Source: JAFKKS01 sp050187875
GTDB taxonomy: Bacteria > Pseudomonadota > Alphaproteobacteria > Rhizobiales > Xanthobacteraceae
Direction: 5' to 3'
Assembly: GCA_050187875.1 (NCBI GenBank)
Contig: JBFWXB010000011.1
Span: 41,778 to 105,777, forward strand
DNA length: 64,000 nt
In this document: positions 8,670 to 16,361 of the stretch, piece by piece
How the letters are laid out: each line of letters begins with the position of its first letter
Position numbering within the stretch: position 1 is the stretch's first letter
Program-made: the position numbers and the translations under genes
The notes under the pieces: generated by a model
Databases searched by the model: none
What the model was told of the DNA's origin: nothing
The model's input: the letters and a program-made list of their open reading frames with translations, nothing else

Positions 8670-8858
8670 ATGCAAAACGACCCCTTCAAGTCAATGAGTG
8701 ACGCAGCCTGCCGCGCGGAGATCATGTCCTCGCTCGGGCATCAGCTGAGGACGATCTATTCCTGCAGCGCATCCGATCCCGTGCCGGAGAGGATGCAGGA
8801 GCTGGTCCGCCGCATCGGCCGTTCGGAATACTCAAACTCCGACAAGGACGACCGCTAG
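8670..8858 (+). CDS. NepR-like small protein (candidate anti-sigma factor)
   Basis: A 62-residue protein starting at ATG 8670 behind AAAGGAGGGG. The centre reads LGHQLRTIYS, a variable linker, then VPERMQELVRRI. This matches the two-helix pattern of NepR anti-sigma factors (LG..LR..Y and VP.RF.ELL..L), which hold sigma-EcfG inactive until phosphorylated PhyR captures them. An EcfG-type promoter precedes it, as in known nepR genes. No phyR, ecfG or partner kinase is nearby, so it may be a second, orphan copy. The N-terminal MQNDPFKSMSDAACRAEI is not part of the core motif. A function other than anti-sigma cannot be excluded. Confidence 0.6.
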   Translation: MQNDPFKSMSDAACRAEIMSSLGHQLRTIYSCSASDPVPERMQELVRRIGRSEYSNSDKDDR

Positions 8859-8926
8859 ACCTTCCGGGCGAAAGCGGACCGGCAAAACACACCCTATATT
8901 TTGCGCGACACCAGGAGTGCTCGCGC

Positions 8927-9874
8927 ATGCATTTGACCGGCATCCATCACCTCACCGCCGTCTCCGCTGACGCGCCCGGCAATGTCGCGTTCTACACCGG
9001 CACGCTCGGCATGCGGCTCGTCAAGAAAACGGTGAACCAGGACGACGTCAGCGCCTATCATCTGTTCTATGCCGACGCGCTGGCGCGACCCGGCACCGAT
9101 CTCACCTTCTTCGATTTCCGCACCGGCCCGGCGCGTCACGGCAGCCACAGTATCAGCCGCACGGCGTTGCGCGTCGCGGGCGAAGGCACGCTCGCCTGGT
9201 GGCGCGAACGGCTTGCCACAGCCGGCGCGAAGCCGAGCGAGATCGTGACGCGCGACGGGCGCGCGACGCTCGACTTCACCGACCCGGAAGGACAGCGCCT
9301 CTCATTGATCAATGACGGCGGCGTGGGCGACGCCAAGCCGTGGGAGCGCAGTCCCGTGCCGGCGCAACATCAGATCCGTGGCCTTGGGCCGATCACGCTG
9401 ACGGTGACGGACCTGCGGCCGACCGACAGCGTGCTCACCGACCTGATGATGATGCACAAGGTGCGCGACTATCCGCATCCCGAGATGCCGGTCGACACCG
9501 TACATGTCTATGCGATGGGCGAAGGCGGACCAGGCGCAGAGTTGCATGTCGCGGTGCAGCCCGATCAGCCAATCGCGCATCCGGGCGCGGGCGGCGTGCA
9601 CCATGTCGCCTTCCGCACGCCAAATGCGCAACAGTACGATGCCTGGGCGAAGCGGCTGAAGGAGATGCGCGTCCCCAATAGCGGCAAAGTGAACCGCTTC
9701 TATTTCCAGAGCCTCTATTTCCGCGAGCCGAACGGCATCCTCTTCGAGATCGCAACCGACGGCCCCGGCTTCGCGACCGACGAGCCGCTGGAGACGCTCG
9801 GCGAGAAACTGGCGCTGCCGCCGTTCCTCGAGCCGCGGCGCAAGCAAATCGAGGCGGGGCTGAAGCCGTTGTAG
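8927..9874 (+). CDS. Ring-cleaving dioxygenase, VOC superfamily (MhqO/MhqA-like)
   Basis: A 315-residue protein made of two glyoxalase/VOC modules. The first starts GIHHLTAVSADAPGNVAFYTGTLGMRLVKKTVNQDD, which is split here as GIHHLTAVSADA and YTGTLGMRLVKKT. The second contains GVHHVAFRT and ends with FREPNGILFEIATDGPGF. The His and Glu metal ligands of the family are present (H8, the His in VHHVAF, the Glu in LFEIA). Relatives are hydroquinone or catechol ring-cleavage dioxygenases linked to quinone stress. CAGGAG lies just upstream of the ATG. It follows the NepR-like gene by 68 bases and could be read through from the same stress promoter. Confidence 0.82.
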   Translation: MHLTGIHHLTAVSADAPGNVAFYTGTLGMRLVKKTVNQDDVSAYHLFYADALARPGTDLTFFDFRTGPARHGSHSISRTALRVAGEGTLAWWRERLATAGAKPSEIVTRDGRATLDFTDPEGQRLSLINDGGVGDAKPWERSPVPAQHQIRGLGPITLTVTDLRPTDSVLTDLMMMHKVRDYPHPEMPVDTVHVYAMGEGGPGAELHVAVQPDQPIAHPGAGGVHHVAFRTPNAQQYDAWAKRLKEMRVPNSGKVNRFYFQSLYFREPNGILFEIATDGPGFATDEPLETLGEKLALPPFLEPRRKQIEAGLKPL

Positions 9875-9876
9875 CT

Positions 9877-10079
9877 GTCATTCCGGGGCGTGCGCTGAAA
9901 GCGCACGAGCCCGGAATGACACTGAACGCCTGCTTTTCTTCTTTCCCTCTCCCGCTTGCGGGAGAGGGAAAGAGGAAACGCCGCGCTCGCCGCTTTCCAT
10001 CGTCATGCCCGGGCTTGACCCGGGCATCCATCTTCTTAGCGAAAAGGATGGATTGCCGGGTCAAGCCCGGCAATGACGC
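9877..10079. repeat. Cluster of three REP-type palindromes between convergent genes
   Basis: Three different elements stand in a row. One is 9877-9920 (GTCATTCCGGGG... paired with ...CCCGGAATGAC). The second is 9944-9975 (CCCTCTCCCGCTTGCGGGAGAGGG). The third is 10001-10079, with CGTCATGCCCGGGCTTGACC at one end and GGTCAAGCCCGGCAATGACG at the other. The third type recurs at 14879, 24350, 44687 and 46638. They fill the space between the convergent dioxygenase and acyl-CoA dehydrogenase genes. Confidence 0.85.
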
Positions 10080-10082
10080 GTT

Positions 10083-11849
10083 CTATACAAGCGCGGCGTC
10101 GGCAACGCTGTCCGCACCCTCCGTCACCGTGCGTTCGAGACCTTGCGCCTGCACGGCAAAATTCTCCGCAAAGAAACGCGCGAGCGCGGTGCGCCCCGCG
10201 GCGTCCGCGCCATTGCCGATCCTGATCGCAGCGAGCGCCTCTTGCGCGAGCGCAGAGCCGCCGATCGCCGTGCCGAAGAGGCGCAGATACGGCGTCGCGC
10301 CGGCGAGCGCCGCCTCCGGTTTCTTCTCCAGCGCGTCGAGAAGCCAGGCCGACGCGCGATCGACGCTGTCGATTGCTTCGGCAAGGCGCGTGCCGGTATG
10401 GCCGAAAGCCGGGTCGTTGCTCGCGGCGACGGCGCTCGCCGTCTCGCGCAACTCGTCAAGAGCGTTGCGCACAACGGCGCCGCCTTCGAGCGGCAGCTTG
10501 CGCGTGACGAGGTCGATCGCCTGGATGCCGTTCGTGCCTTCGTAAATCTGCGCGATGCGCGCGTCACGATAATGCTGCGCGGCGCCGGTCTCTTCGACAT
10601 AGCCCATGCCGCCATGCACCTGCACGCCGAGCGAGGCGACCTCGGTGCCGATGTCGGTGGAGAAGGCTTTGGCGATGGGCGTGAGCAGCGCGGCGCGATC
10701 GCTCGCGGCCTTGCGCGCCGCTTCGCTTGGCGCGCGATGCGAGGCATCGATCGCCGCCGCGGTCTTGTAGCAGATGGCGCGCGCGGCGCGCGTGAGCGCG
10801 CGCATGGTGACGAGCATGCGCTTCACGTCCGGATGCGCGATGATCGGCGCCGAGACTTCGATACCCGGCGCGCGCCCCTGCTTGCGCTCCTGCGCATAAG
10901 CCATCGCACCCTGCGTCGCGCGCTCGGCGATGGCGACGCCCTGGAGCCCGACATTGAGCCGCGCATTGTTCATCATGGTAAACATGCAGGCGAGGCCGCG
11001 GTTCTCCTCGCCGATCAGCCAGCCTTTCGCGCCGCCGCCGTCGCCATAGATCATGGTGCAGGTCGGCGAGGCATGGATGCCGAGCTTGTGCTCGATCGAC
11101 TGGCAGCGCGCATCGTTGCGGAACCCAAGCGAGCCGTCGGCGTTCACCAGCACCTTCGGCACGAGGAAGAGTGAGATGCCGCGATTGCCGGGCGGCGCAT
11201 CAGAGAGCCGCGCCAGCACGAAATGGATGATGTTGTCGGTGAGGTCGTGCTCGCCGAAGGTGATGAAGATTTTCGAACCGGTGATCGTATAGCTGCCGTC
11301 GCTGTTGCGCTCGGCGCGCGTGCGCAGCGCGCTGACATCGGAGCCCGCCTGCGGCTCGGTGAGCTGCATCGTGCCCATCCACTCGCCGGAGATGAGCTTC
11401 GGCAGGTAGGTGCGCTTGAGCTCGTCGGAGCCGTGTGCCGTGAGCGCCTCGACACCGCCCATGGTGAGGAACGGGCCGAGGCCGAAGGCCATCGACGCCG
11501 CGCTCCAGATCTCGATGCAGGCCGCGTTGATCGCATGCGGCAGGCCCTGCCCGCCGAAGTCGGCCGATCCCGCGAGACCGTTCCAGCCGGCCGCGGTCCA
11601 GGCGGCGTAGGCGTCCTTCCAGCCGGGCGGCATCGTGACGGCGCCATCCTTGAACGTGGCGCCCACCTTGTCGCCCATGGCATTGAGCGGCGCGACCACG
11701 TCGTTGGCGAAGCGGCCCGCCTCCTCCAGCACAGCGTCGACCACATCCTCGGTCAGGTCGGCATAGGTGCCGTCGGCGATGGCCTGCGGCAGGCCGGCGC
11801 TGTGCCGGAGCGCGAAGGCGATGTCGGCGACGGGGGCGGCGAAAGTCAT
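10083..11849 (-). CDS. Acyl-CoA dehydrogenase, DmdC/AcdB-like with C-terminal extension
   Basis: A 588-residue flavoprotein, longer than the usual 380-residue acyl-CoA dehydrogenases because of a C-terminal extension about 120 residues long. Motifs: MQLTEPQAGSDVSALRT (FAD and substrate loop), KIFITFGEHDLTDN, MMNNARLNVGLQG, VQVHGGMGYVEE, and RIAQIYEGTNGIQAIDLV, the C-terminal signature. It oxidises an acyl-CoA at the alpha-beta bond with electrons passed to ETF. The architecture matches the 3-methylmercaptopropionyl-CoA dehydrogenase-type subgroup, but that substrate is only an inference. It stands alone, divergent from the Sua5 gene. Confidence 0.9.
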   Translation of the reverse strand: MTFAAPVADIAFALRHSAGLPQAIADGTYADLTEDVVDAVLEEAGRFANDVVAPLNAMGDKVGATFKDGAVTMPPGWKDAYAAWTAAGWNGLAGSADFGGQGLPHAINAACIEIWSAASMAFGLGPFLTMGGVEALTAHGSDELKRTYLPKLISGEWMGTMQLTEPQAGSDVSALRTRAERNSDGSYTITGSKIFITFGEHDLTDNIIHFVLARLSDAPPGNRGISLFLVPKVLVNADGSLGFRNDARCQSIEHKLGIHASPTCTMIYGDGGGAKGWLIGEENRGLACMFTMMNNARLNVGLQGVAIAERATQGAMAYAQERKQGRAPGIEVSAPIIAHPDVKRMLVTMRALTRAARAICYKTAAAIDASHRAPSEAARKAASDRAALLTPIAKAFSTDIGTEVASLGVQVHGGMGYVEETGAAQHYRDARIAQIYEGTNGIQAIDLVTRKLPLEGGAVVRNALDELRETASAVAASNDPAFGHTGTRLAEAIDSVDRASAWLLDALEKKPEAALAGATPYLRLFGTAIGGSALAQEALAAIRIGNGADAAGRTALARFFAENFAVQAQGLERTVTEGADSVADAALV

Positions 11850-11983
11850 GGCGGCCTCTTCGATAAAAGTCCCGGCAGATCATACCAGGAGAACGCGAGC
11901 TTGACGGGCCGGCCTTCAGAGCACAAACCGGCAGCCGGGTTCAACGCCACCCTGCGCGCGCAGCGCCTTTCAGGACAAGACCT

Positions 11984-12979
11984 TTGGAGAGCGACACGGC
12001 AACACGTGTGATCAGCGCCGATGAGCCGGCCGCGGCCGAGGCGGCGGCCGCGCGGCTTCGCGCCGGCGGCCTCGTCGCGTTTCCGACCGAGACGGTCTAT
12101 GGCCTCGGCGCCGACGCGACCGATGGCGCGGCCATCGCGCGGCTCTATGCGGCGAAGGGGCGGCCGCGCTTCAACCCCTTGATCTCGCATCTGCCGGACC
12201 CCGCAGCGGCGATGCGGCTCGGCATCTTCAATGCGGCGGCGCGGGCGCTTGCCGCACGTTTCTGGCCGGGACCGCTCACCCTCGTCGTGCCGAAGGCGCC
12301 AGACTGTCCGATCGCGTCGCTGACGACCGCCGGGCTCGACACCGTGGCGCTGCGCGTTCCCTCGCACCCGGTGGCGCAGAAAATCCTGCGCGCCGCCGCA
12401 CGCCCGATCGCGGCGCCCTCCGCCAACCGCTCGGGCCGCGTCTCGCCGACGCGCGCGGCGCATGTGCTCGCGGACTTCCCCGATGCGCTCGACCTCATCG
12501 TCGACGGCGGCCCGACGGAAGTCGGGCTCGAGTCGACCATCGTTGCCTGCGTGGATGAGACGCCGGTGCTGCTGCGGCTCGGCGGGTTGGCGCGCGAGGC
12601 CATCGAAAGCGCTCTAGGCCAGCCAGTCGCGCGCGTCCTTTCCGCTGGTGAAGCGCCGCAGGCGCCGGGCCAGCTCGCGTCGCATTATGCGCCGCGCGCG
12701 ACGATCCGCCTTAACGCGACGCATGTGGCGCGCGGCGAAGCACTGCTGACGTTTGCCGGTGCGCGTCCGGACGGCGCCGATGGTGCAGCGATGACTCTCG
12801 ATCTTTCGCCGCGCGGCGATCTTGTCGAAGCGGCGGCGAATTTCTTCTCGTATCTGCATCGCCTCGATGCAAGCGGCGCGCGTGCGATCGCCGTCGTGCC
12901 GATCCCGGAACAGGGGCTCGGCGAGGCGATCAACGATCGCTTGCGCCGCGCCGCAGCCCCGCGTCCGCCTTCGCGATAA
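11984..12979 (+). CDS. L-threonylcarbamoyladenylate synthase (Sua5/YrdC family)
   Basis: A 331-residue protein of the long, Sua5-type form: a YrdC domain (about 15-205) plus a C-terminal Sua5 domain (about 215-325). Motifs: GGLVAFPTETVYGLGADA, AKGRPRFNPL (the KxR pair), FWPGPLTLV, LRVPSHPVA, PSANRSG. It makes threonylcarbamoyl-AMP from threonine, bicarbonate and ATP for t6A37 tRNA modification. The start is TTG 11984, with AGGAC about a dozen bases before; GTG 12008 is a weaker alternative. It is followed after 15 bases by an FAD-linked oxidase gene on the same strand. Confidence 0.92.
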   Translation: MESDTATRVISADEPAAAEAAAARLRAGGLVAFPTETVYGLGADATDGAAIARLYAAKGRPRFNPLISHLPDPAAAMRLGIFNAAARALAARFWPGPLTLVVPKAPDCPIASLTTAGLDTVALRVPSHPVAQKILRAAARPIAAPSANRSGRVSPTRAAHVLADFPDALDLIVDGGPTEVGLESTIVACVDETPVLLRLGGLAREAIESALGQPVARVLSAGEAPQAPGQLASHYAPRATIRLNATHVARGEALLTFAGARPDGADGAAMTLDLSPRGDLVEAAANFFSYLHRLDASGARAIAVVPIPEQGLGEAINDRLRRAAAPRPPSR

Positions 12980-12994
12980 AGTGCAAGCCGCCTC

Positions 12995-14422
12995 ATGAAC
13001 AAACCGCACTCGCCTGCTCTCCCGGCCGATCTCATTCAACGCTTCACGTCGATCGTCGGCGCGCGCTACGCCGTGACCGAGCCGAATGAGCAGCAGGCCT
13101 ATCTCGTCGAGTTGCGCGGCCTTTATCACGCGCGCACGCCGCTGGTGCTGCGCCCCGGCTCAGTCGAGGAGGTGGCGGCGATCCTCAAGCTCGCGAGCGA
13201 GACCGGCACGGCGATCGTGCCGCAGGGCGGCAATACCGGTCTCGTCGGCGCGCAGGTCCCGCGCGACGCCGGTGGCGATGTCGTGCTCTCGCTCAAGCGC
13301 CTCGACAAAATCCGCGAGGTCGACCCGAGCTCGAACACGATGACCTGCGAAGCGGGCGTCGTGCTGCAGACCGCGCAGGAAGCGGCGGCGAAAGCCGATC
13401 GGCTCTTCCCGCTCTCGCTCGGCGCCGAGGGAAGTGCGACGATCGGCGGCAATCTCTCGTCGAATGCGGGCGGCACCGGCGCGCTCGCCTACGGCGTCGC
13501 GCGCGATCTCGTCGTCGGGCTCGAAGTCGTGCTCGCCGACGGGCGGACCTGGCACGGGCTCAACAAGCTCAAGAAGGACAACACCGGCTATGACCTGAAG
13601 AACCTCTTCGTCGGTGCGGAAGGAACCCTCGGCGTTATCACCGCTGCGGTGCTGAAACTCTTTCCGCGCCCGCGTGCGACGGCCGTCGCCTTCATCGGGC
13701 TCAAATCGCCGCATGAAGCGCTGACGCTTCTCAACCTCGCGCAACAGCGCGCCGGCGCGGGCGTCACCACCTTCGAGCTCATTCCGCGCATCGGCATCGA
13801 CTTCGTGCTGCGCCACATGGCCGGCACGCGCGATCCGCTCGTCGCGGCGCATCCCTGGTACGTGGTGACCGAGCTCTCGGGCGCGGACGAAGGGATCGCG
13901 GCGACGCTCGAAGCGATCCTCGCCGAGGCCTTCGAGCAGGAGTTGATCGAAGACGCCGCGCTCGCCGGCAGCATCGAGCAGGGCCGGGCCTTCATGCATC
14001 TGCGCTACGCGCTGTCGGAAGTTCAGGGCTATGAGGGCGGCTCGATCAAGGACGACGTGTCGGTCCCGGTCGCGCAGGTGCCGCACTTCATCGCCGAAGC
14101 GAGCGAAGTCGCGACGAAGCTCATCCCCGGCAGCCGGCCAGTGCCGTTCGGCCATCTCGGCGACGGCAACATCCACTTCAACGTCAGCCAACCCGTCGGC
14201 GCCGACAAAGCGGCGTTCCTCGCGCGCTGGAAGGAGATGAACGCGGCGGTGCACGCGGTCGTGCACAAATACGGCGGCTCGATCTCGGCGGAGCACGGCA
14301 TCGGCCAGCTCAAGCGCGCGCTACTGCCGGGCGTGAAGGACCCGGTCGCGCTCGAGATCATGCGCGCGATCAAAGGCACGCTTGACCCCAAGGGCATCCT
14401 CAACCCAGGCAAGATGCTATGA
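12995..14422 (+). CDS. FAD-binding 2-hydroxyacid dehydrogenase (D-2-hydroxyglutarate/D-lactate type)
   Basis: A 475-residue protein of the FAD_binding_4/FAD-oxidase_C family (GlcD, DLD, D2HGDH). The flavin-binding part has LVLRPGSVEEVAAIL, IVPQGGNTGLVGAQVP and NLSSNAGGTGALAYG. The C-terminal part has PFGHLGDGNIHFNV, whose His residues bind metal in D-2-hydroxyglutarate dehydrogenases, and GGSISAEHGIGQLKR. It oxidises a D-2-hydroxyacid to the 2-oxoacid in the cytoplasm or at the membrane face. Relatives with this lead (VGARYAVTEPNEQQAYLVE) are often annotated D-2-hydroxyglutarate dehydrogenase, though the substrate is uncertain. It overlaps the next gene by 4 bases (ATGA). Confidence 0.9.
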   Translation: MNKPHSPALPADLIQRFTSIVGARYAVTEPNEQQAYLVELRGLYHARTPLVLRPGSVEEVAAILKLASETGTAIVPQGGNTGLVGAQVPRDAGGDVVLSLKRLDKIREVDPSSNTMTCEAGVVLQTAQEAAAKADRLFPLSLGAEGSATIGGNLSSNAGGTGALAYGVARDLVVGLEVVLADGRTWHGLNKLKKDNTGYDLKNLFVGAEGTLGVITAAVLKLFPRPRATAVAFIGLKSPHEALTLLNLAQQRAGAGVTTFELIPRIGIDFVLRHMAGTRDPLVAAHPWYVVTELSGADEGIAATLEAILAEAFEQELIEDAALAGSIEQGRAFMHLRYALSEVQGYEGGSIKDDVSVPVAQVPHFIAEASEVATKLIPGSRPVPFGHLGDGNIHFNVSQPVGADKAAFLARWKEMNAAVHAVVHKYGGSISAEHGIGQLKRALLPGVKDPVALEIMRAIKGTLDPKGILNPGKML

Positions 14423-14859
14423 GCGCTGCACTGACCATCTCGCCGCTCCATGATGCCGATATCGATGCGGTCGTGAGCCTGTGGGAGCGGTGCGGGCTGA
14501 CGCGGCCGTGGAACGATCCGCGCGCCGATATCGCGTTCGCACGGCGCGGCGCAAGCTCCGCGATCCTGGTCGGAAAATCGGATGGCGCGGTCATCGCCAC
14601 CGTGATGGTCGGCCACGACGGGCACCGCGGCTGGTTCTATTACGTCGCGGTCGATCCGGCCCGGCAGGGACAAGGGCTTGGCCGCACCATCATGGCCGCG
14701 GGCGAAGACTGGCTACGCGCGCAAGGCGTCGAGAAGGCGCAGCTCATCGTGCGCGCCGGCAACGAGAAGGTGCGCGCCTTCTACGAAGCGCTCGGCTATG
14801 GCGAGCAGCCGCGCGTGCTCTTCGGCCGCTGGCTCGACGGACGGCCGCTGACGCCGTAG
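14419..14859 (+). CDS. GNAT family acetyltransferase, YpeA-like
   Basis: A 146-residue acetyltransferase. The acetyl-CoA binding motif A is VDPARQGQGLGRTIMAAGE, preceded by GWFYYVAV and followed by AQLIVRAGNEKVRAFYEALGYGEQ. The layout matches YpeA (about 141 residues), whose substrate is not known with certainty. Its ATG overlaps the TGA of the dehydrogenase gene, so it is translationally coupled to it; a role related to that enzyme is not evident. A palindromic repeat and a bidirectional terminator follow. Confidence 0.9.
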   Translation: MSAALTISPLHDADIDAVVSLWERCGLTRPWNDPRADIAFARRGASSAILVGKSDGAVIATVMVGHDGHRGWFYYVAVDPARQGQGLGRTIMAAGEDWLRAQGVEKAQLIVRAGNEKVRAFYEALGYGEQPRVLFGRWLDGRPLTP

Positions 14860-14878
14860 CGCACAAATCGATCCGGTT

Positions 14879-14962
14879 CGTCATTGCTTGACCCGGCAAT
14901 CCATCCTCTTGGCATAAGTTCTTTTCGAATGATGGATGCGCGGGTCAAGCCCGCGCATGACG
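14879..14962. repeat. REP-type palindrome (CGTCATTGC...GGTCAAGCCCGCGCATGACG type)
   Basis: Left unit CGTCATTGCTTGACCCGGCA and right unit GCGCGGGTCAAGCCCGCGCA with TGACG. Compared with the copies at 44687 and 46638, the left unit lacks a short CCGGG, so this copy is slightly decayed. It lies between the GNAT gene and the terminator before the phasin. Confidence 0.85.
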
Positions 14963-15010
14963 CTGCAGATGTGGATCGTGAAATTTGAAATCGAGCAGTC
15001 GCGTGCCAAA

Positions 15011-15037
15011 ACAAAAAGGCCGGCGTGAGCCGGCCTT
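15011..15037. terminator. Bidirectional Rho-independent terminator
   Basis: AAAAGGCCGGC, a four-base loop GTGA, then GCCGGCCTTTT. The stem is perfect and has T runs on both strands. It can end the plus-strand GNAT transcript and the minus-strand phasin transcript. Confidence 0.88.
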
Positions 15038-15061
15038 TTCATCAACGATATATGCGACGCG

Positions 15062-15553
15062 TTACGCGGCGACGCGGAAGGCCTTGTTGAGGCCGGACTT
15101 GATCGGCTCGGCGCTCTCGCTCGTCACTTTCTGCGCGAGGGCCGTGAGGTCCTTCGTCTGCGCGGTGACGGTCTCGAACTGCTTGCGCGCGTGCGCGGTC
15201 GACAGCTCAATCGCCTCCGAGAGCGACTTCACGCCGAGGAGGTTGCGGGCGAAATCGAAATTCGCGTTGGCGTTGGTGCGGAACGCCTCGATGAGGAGAA
15301 CGCCATAGTCCGCCGCGCCCTTGGTCGCGGTCGTGTAGGTCTCTTCCATCACTTCGCTCGCCTCTTCAGCGGCCGTCTTGAGCTTCTCGTAGGCGTCCTT
15401 CGCCTGAGCGACCGACTTCTCGGCGAGCTCGCGGTAGGCCGCCGGAATCTCGACCGACGGAATCTCGAACTTCGGCAGGTCGAACTTGGGGAGCGTCGCA
15501 GAAGCGGCAAAACCCGTTTTGCCGGCCTTCGCCTTCACACTGGCCTCAGCCAT
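15062..15553 (-). CDS. Phasin family protein (polyhydroxyalkanoate granule protein), copy 1
   Basis: A 163-residue phasin_2 protein. A Lys/Ala-rich lead and a repetitive LPKFDLPKFEIPSVEIP stretch (about 20-38) precede the phasin helices: YRELAEKSVAQAKDAYEKL, GAADYGVLLIEAFRTNANAN, FDFARNLLGVKSLSEAIEL and the AREQFE-like end segment. Phasins coat polyhydroxybutyrate granules and control their size. ATG 15553 is preferred because AGAGGA then lies 8 bases upstream; an ATG three codons earlier has no room for it. A second, shorter phasin lies just upstream on the same strand. Confidence 0.88.
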   Translation of the reverse strand: MAEASVKAKAGKTGFAASATLPKFDLPKFEIPSVEIPAAYRELAEKSVAQAKDAYEKLKTAAEEASEVMEETYTTATKGAADYGVLLIEAFRTNANANFDFARNLLGVKSLSEAIELSTAHARKQFETVTAQTKDLTALAQKVTSESAEPIKSGLNKAFRVAA

Positions 15554-15750
15554 GTCTTTCATCCTCTCGGTTATGCCGGGGCGCGCCGCCAGGAGCCGTC
15601 ATCGACCCCTTCCCCGGCAAAGTTCAATTCCCTTGGAGGATCAGCCCGTTAAGGCGGCACAGCCACCGGCTCCCGATCCCGATGGCTGAAATATAGGCGA
15701 ACTCATGGTGCATTGCAACATAAATATTGCAATGCGGTGTCAGAATAAGA

Positions 15751-16125
15751 TCAGGAGGCCGATTTCTTAGCCGCGTTCGCCGCCGTCTGGCCAAGCTCGC
15801 GGGCCTGTTCGCTCAGCGCCTGCATCTGCGCCTGGGCGAATTCCGTCTGGAGCTTGAGCATCTCCTGCACGTCCTTGGCGCGCGCGAGCCGCTCGGCGAA
15901 ATCGAACGAGGCGGCGACGTTGCGCTCGGCGAAGGACATGACCTTCTCGCCCGTCCCCTTCGCGCCCGCCTGGGCGGTCGCGGCCTGCTCCTCGACCTTT
16001 GACGCGGCTTTGTGGACGGCCGTCATGAAGCCGTCGAAAGCCTGACGCGCCTGCGCCACGCTTTGCTCAGCGATGCTGCGCAAATCGCCAGGAATTTCGA
16101 ACGATTCCGTTGGTCCTTTCGCCAT
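15751..16125 (-). CDS. Phasin family protein, copy 2
   Basis: A 124-residue phasin beginning MAKGPTESFEIPGDLRSIAE, a typical Rhizobiales phasin start, followed by SVAQARQAFDGFMTAVHKAA, NVAASFDFAERLARAKDVQE and FAQAQMQALSEQARELGQTA. It is predicted to be all helical and to bind PHB granules. ATG 16125 has GGAGAGA eight bases upstream; the much longer ORF to 16800 only runs antisense through the kinase gene. It is separated by about 200 bases from the first phasin, so separate promoters are possible. It is divergent from the histidine kinase gene. Confidence 0.88.
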   Translation of the reverse strand: MAKGPTESFEIPGDLRSIAEQSVAQARQAFDGFMTAVHKAASKVEEQAATAQAGAKGTGEKVMSFAERNVAASFDFAERLARAKDVQEMLKLQTEFAQAQMQALSEQARELGQTAANAAKKSAS

Positions 16126-16304
16126 CGTTTTCTCTCCATCATCGCGGGGTGAGGCGCTCGAATGCGTCGCCAGTGTAGGTCGGGTTCGCGACGCTTGCAC
16201 GTCCCGAAACCGCGCCGCCTCGCTGACCGGCGCGGTTAACTCTAACAACGAAACGGGGTGCACGATGTTCACGCTGGCGTGGACGGCGTTCCGGCCGAGC
16301 CGTA

Positions 16305-16320
16305 TTAAGGATTTGTTTAC
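16305..16320. promoter_or_regulatory. Imperfect CtrA-type box before the PdhS-like kinase gene
   Basis: TTAA-GGATTTG-TTTAC at 16305-16320 matches the CtrA consensus TTAA-N7-TTAAC with one mismatch, about 40 bases before the kinase start. TTAA is rare in this GC-rich DNA. CtrA control of a DivK-type kinase gene would make sense, but the site is not perfect. Confidence 0.3.
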
Positions 16321-16361
16321 GAATTGCGTTCCCGGGCGGCTGTTCTCGCCGGGTTCAGTCT

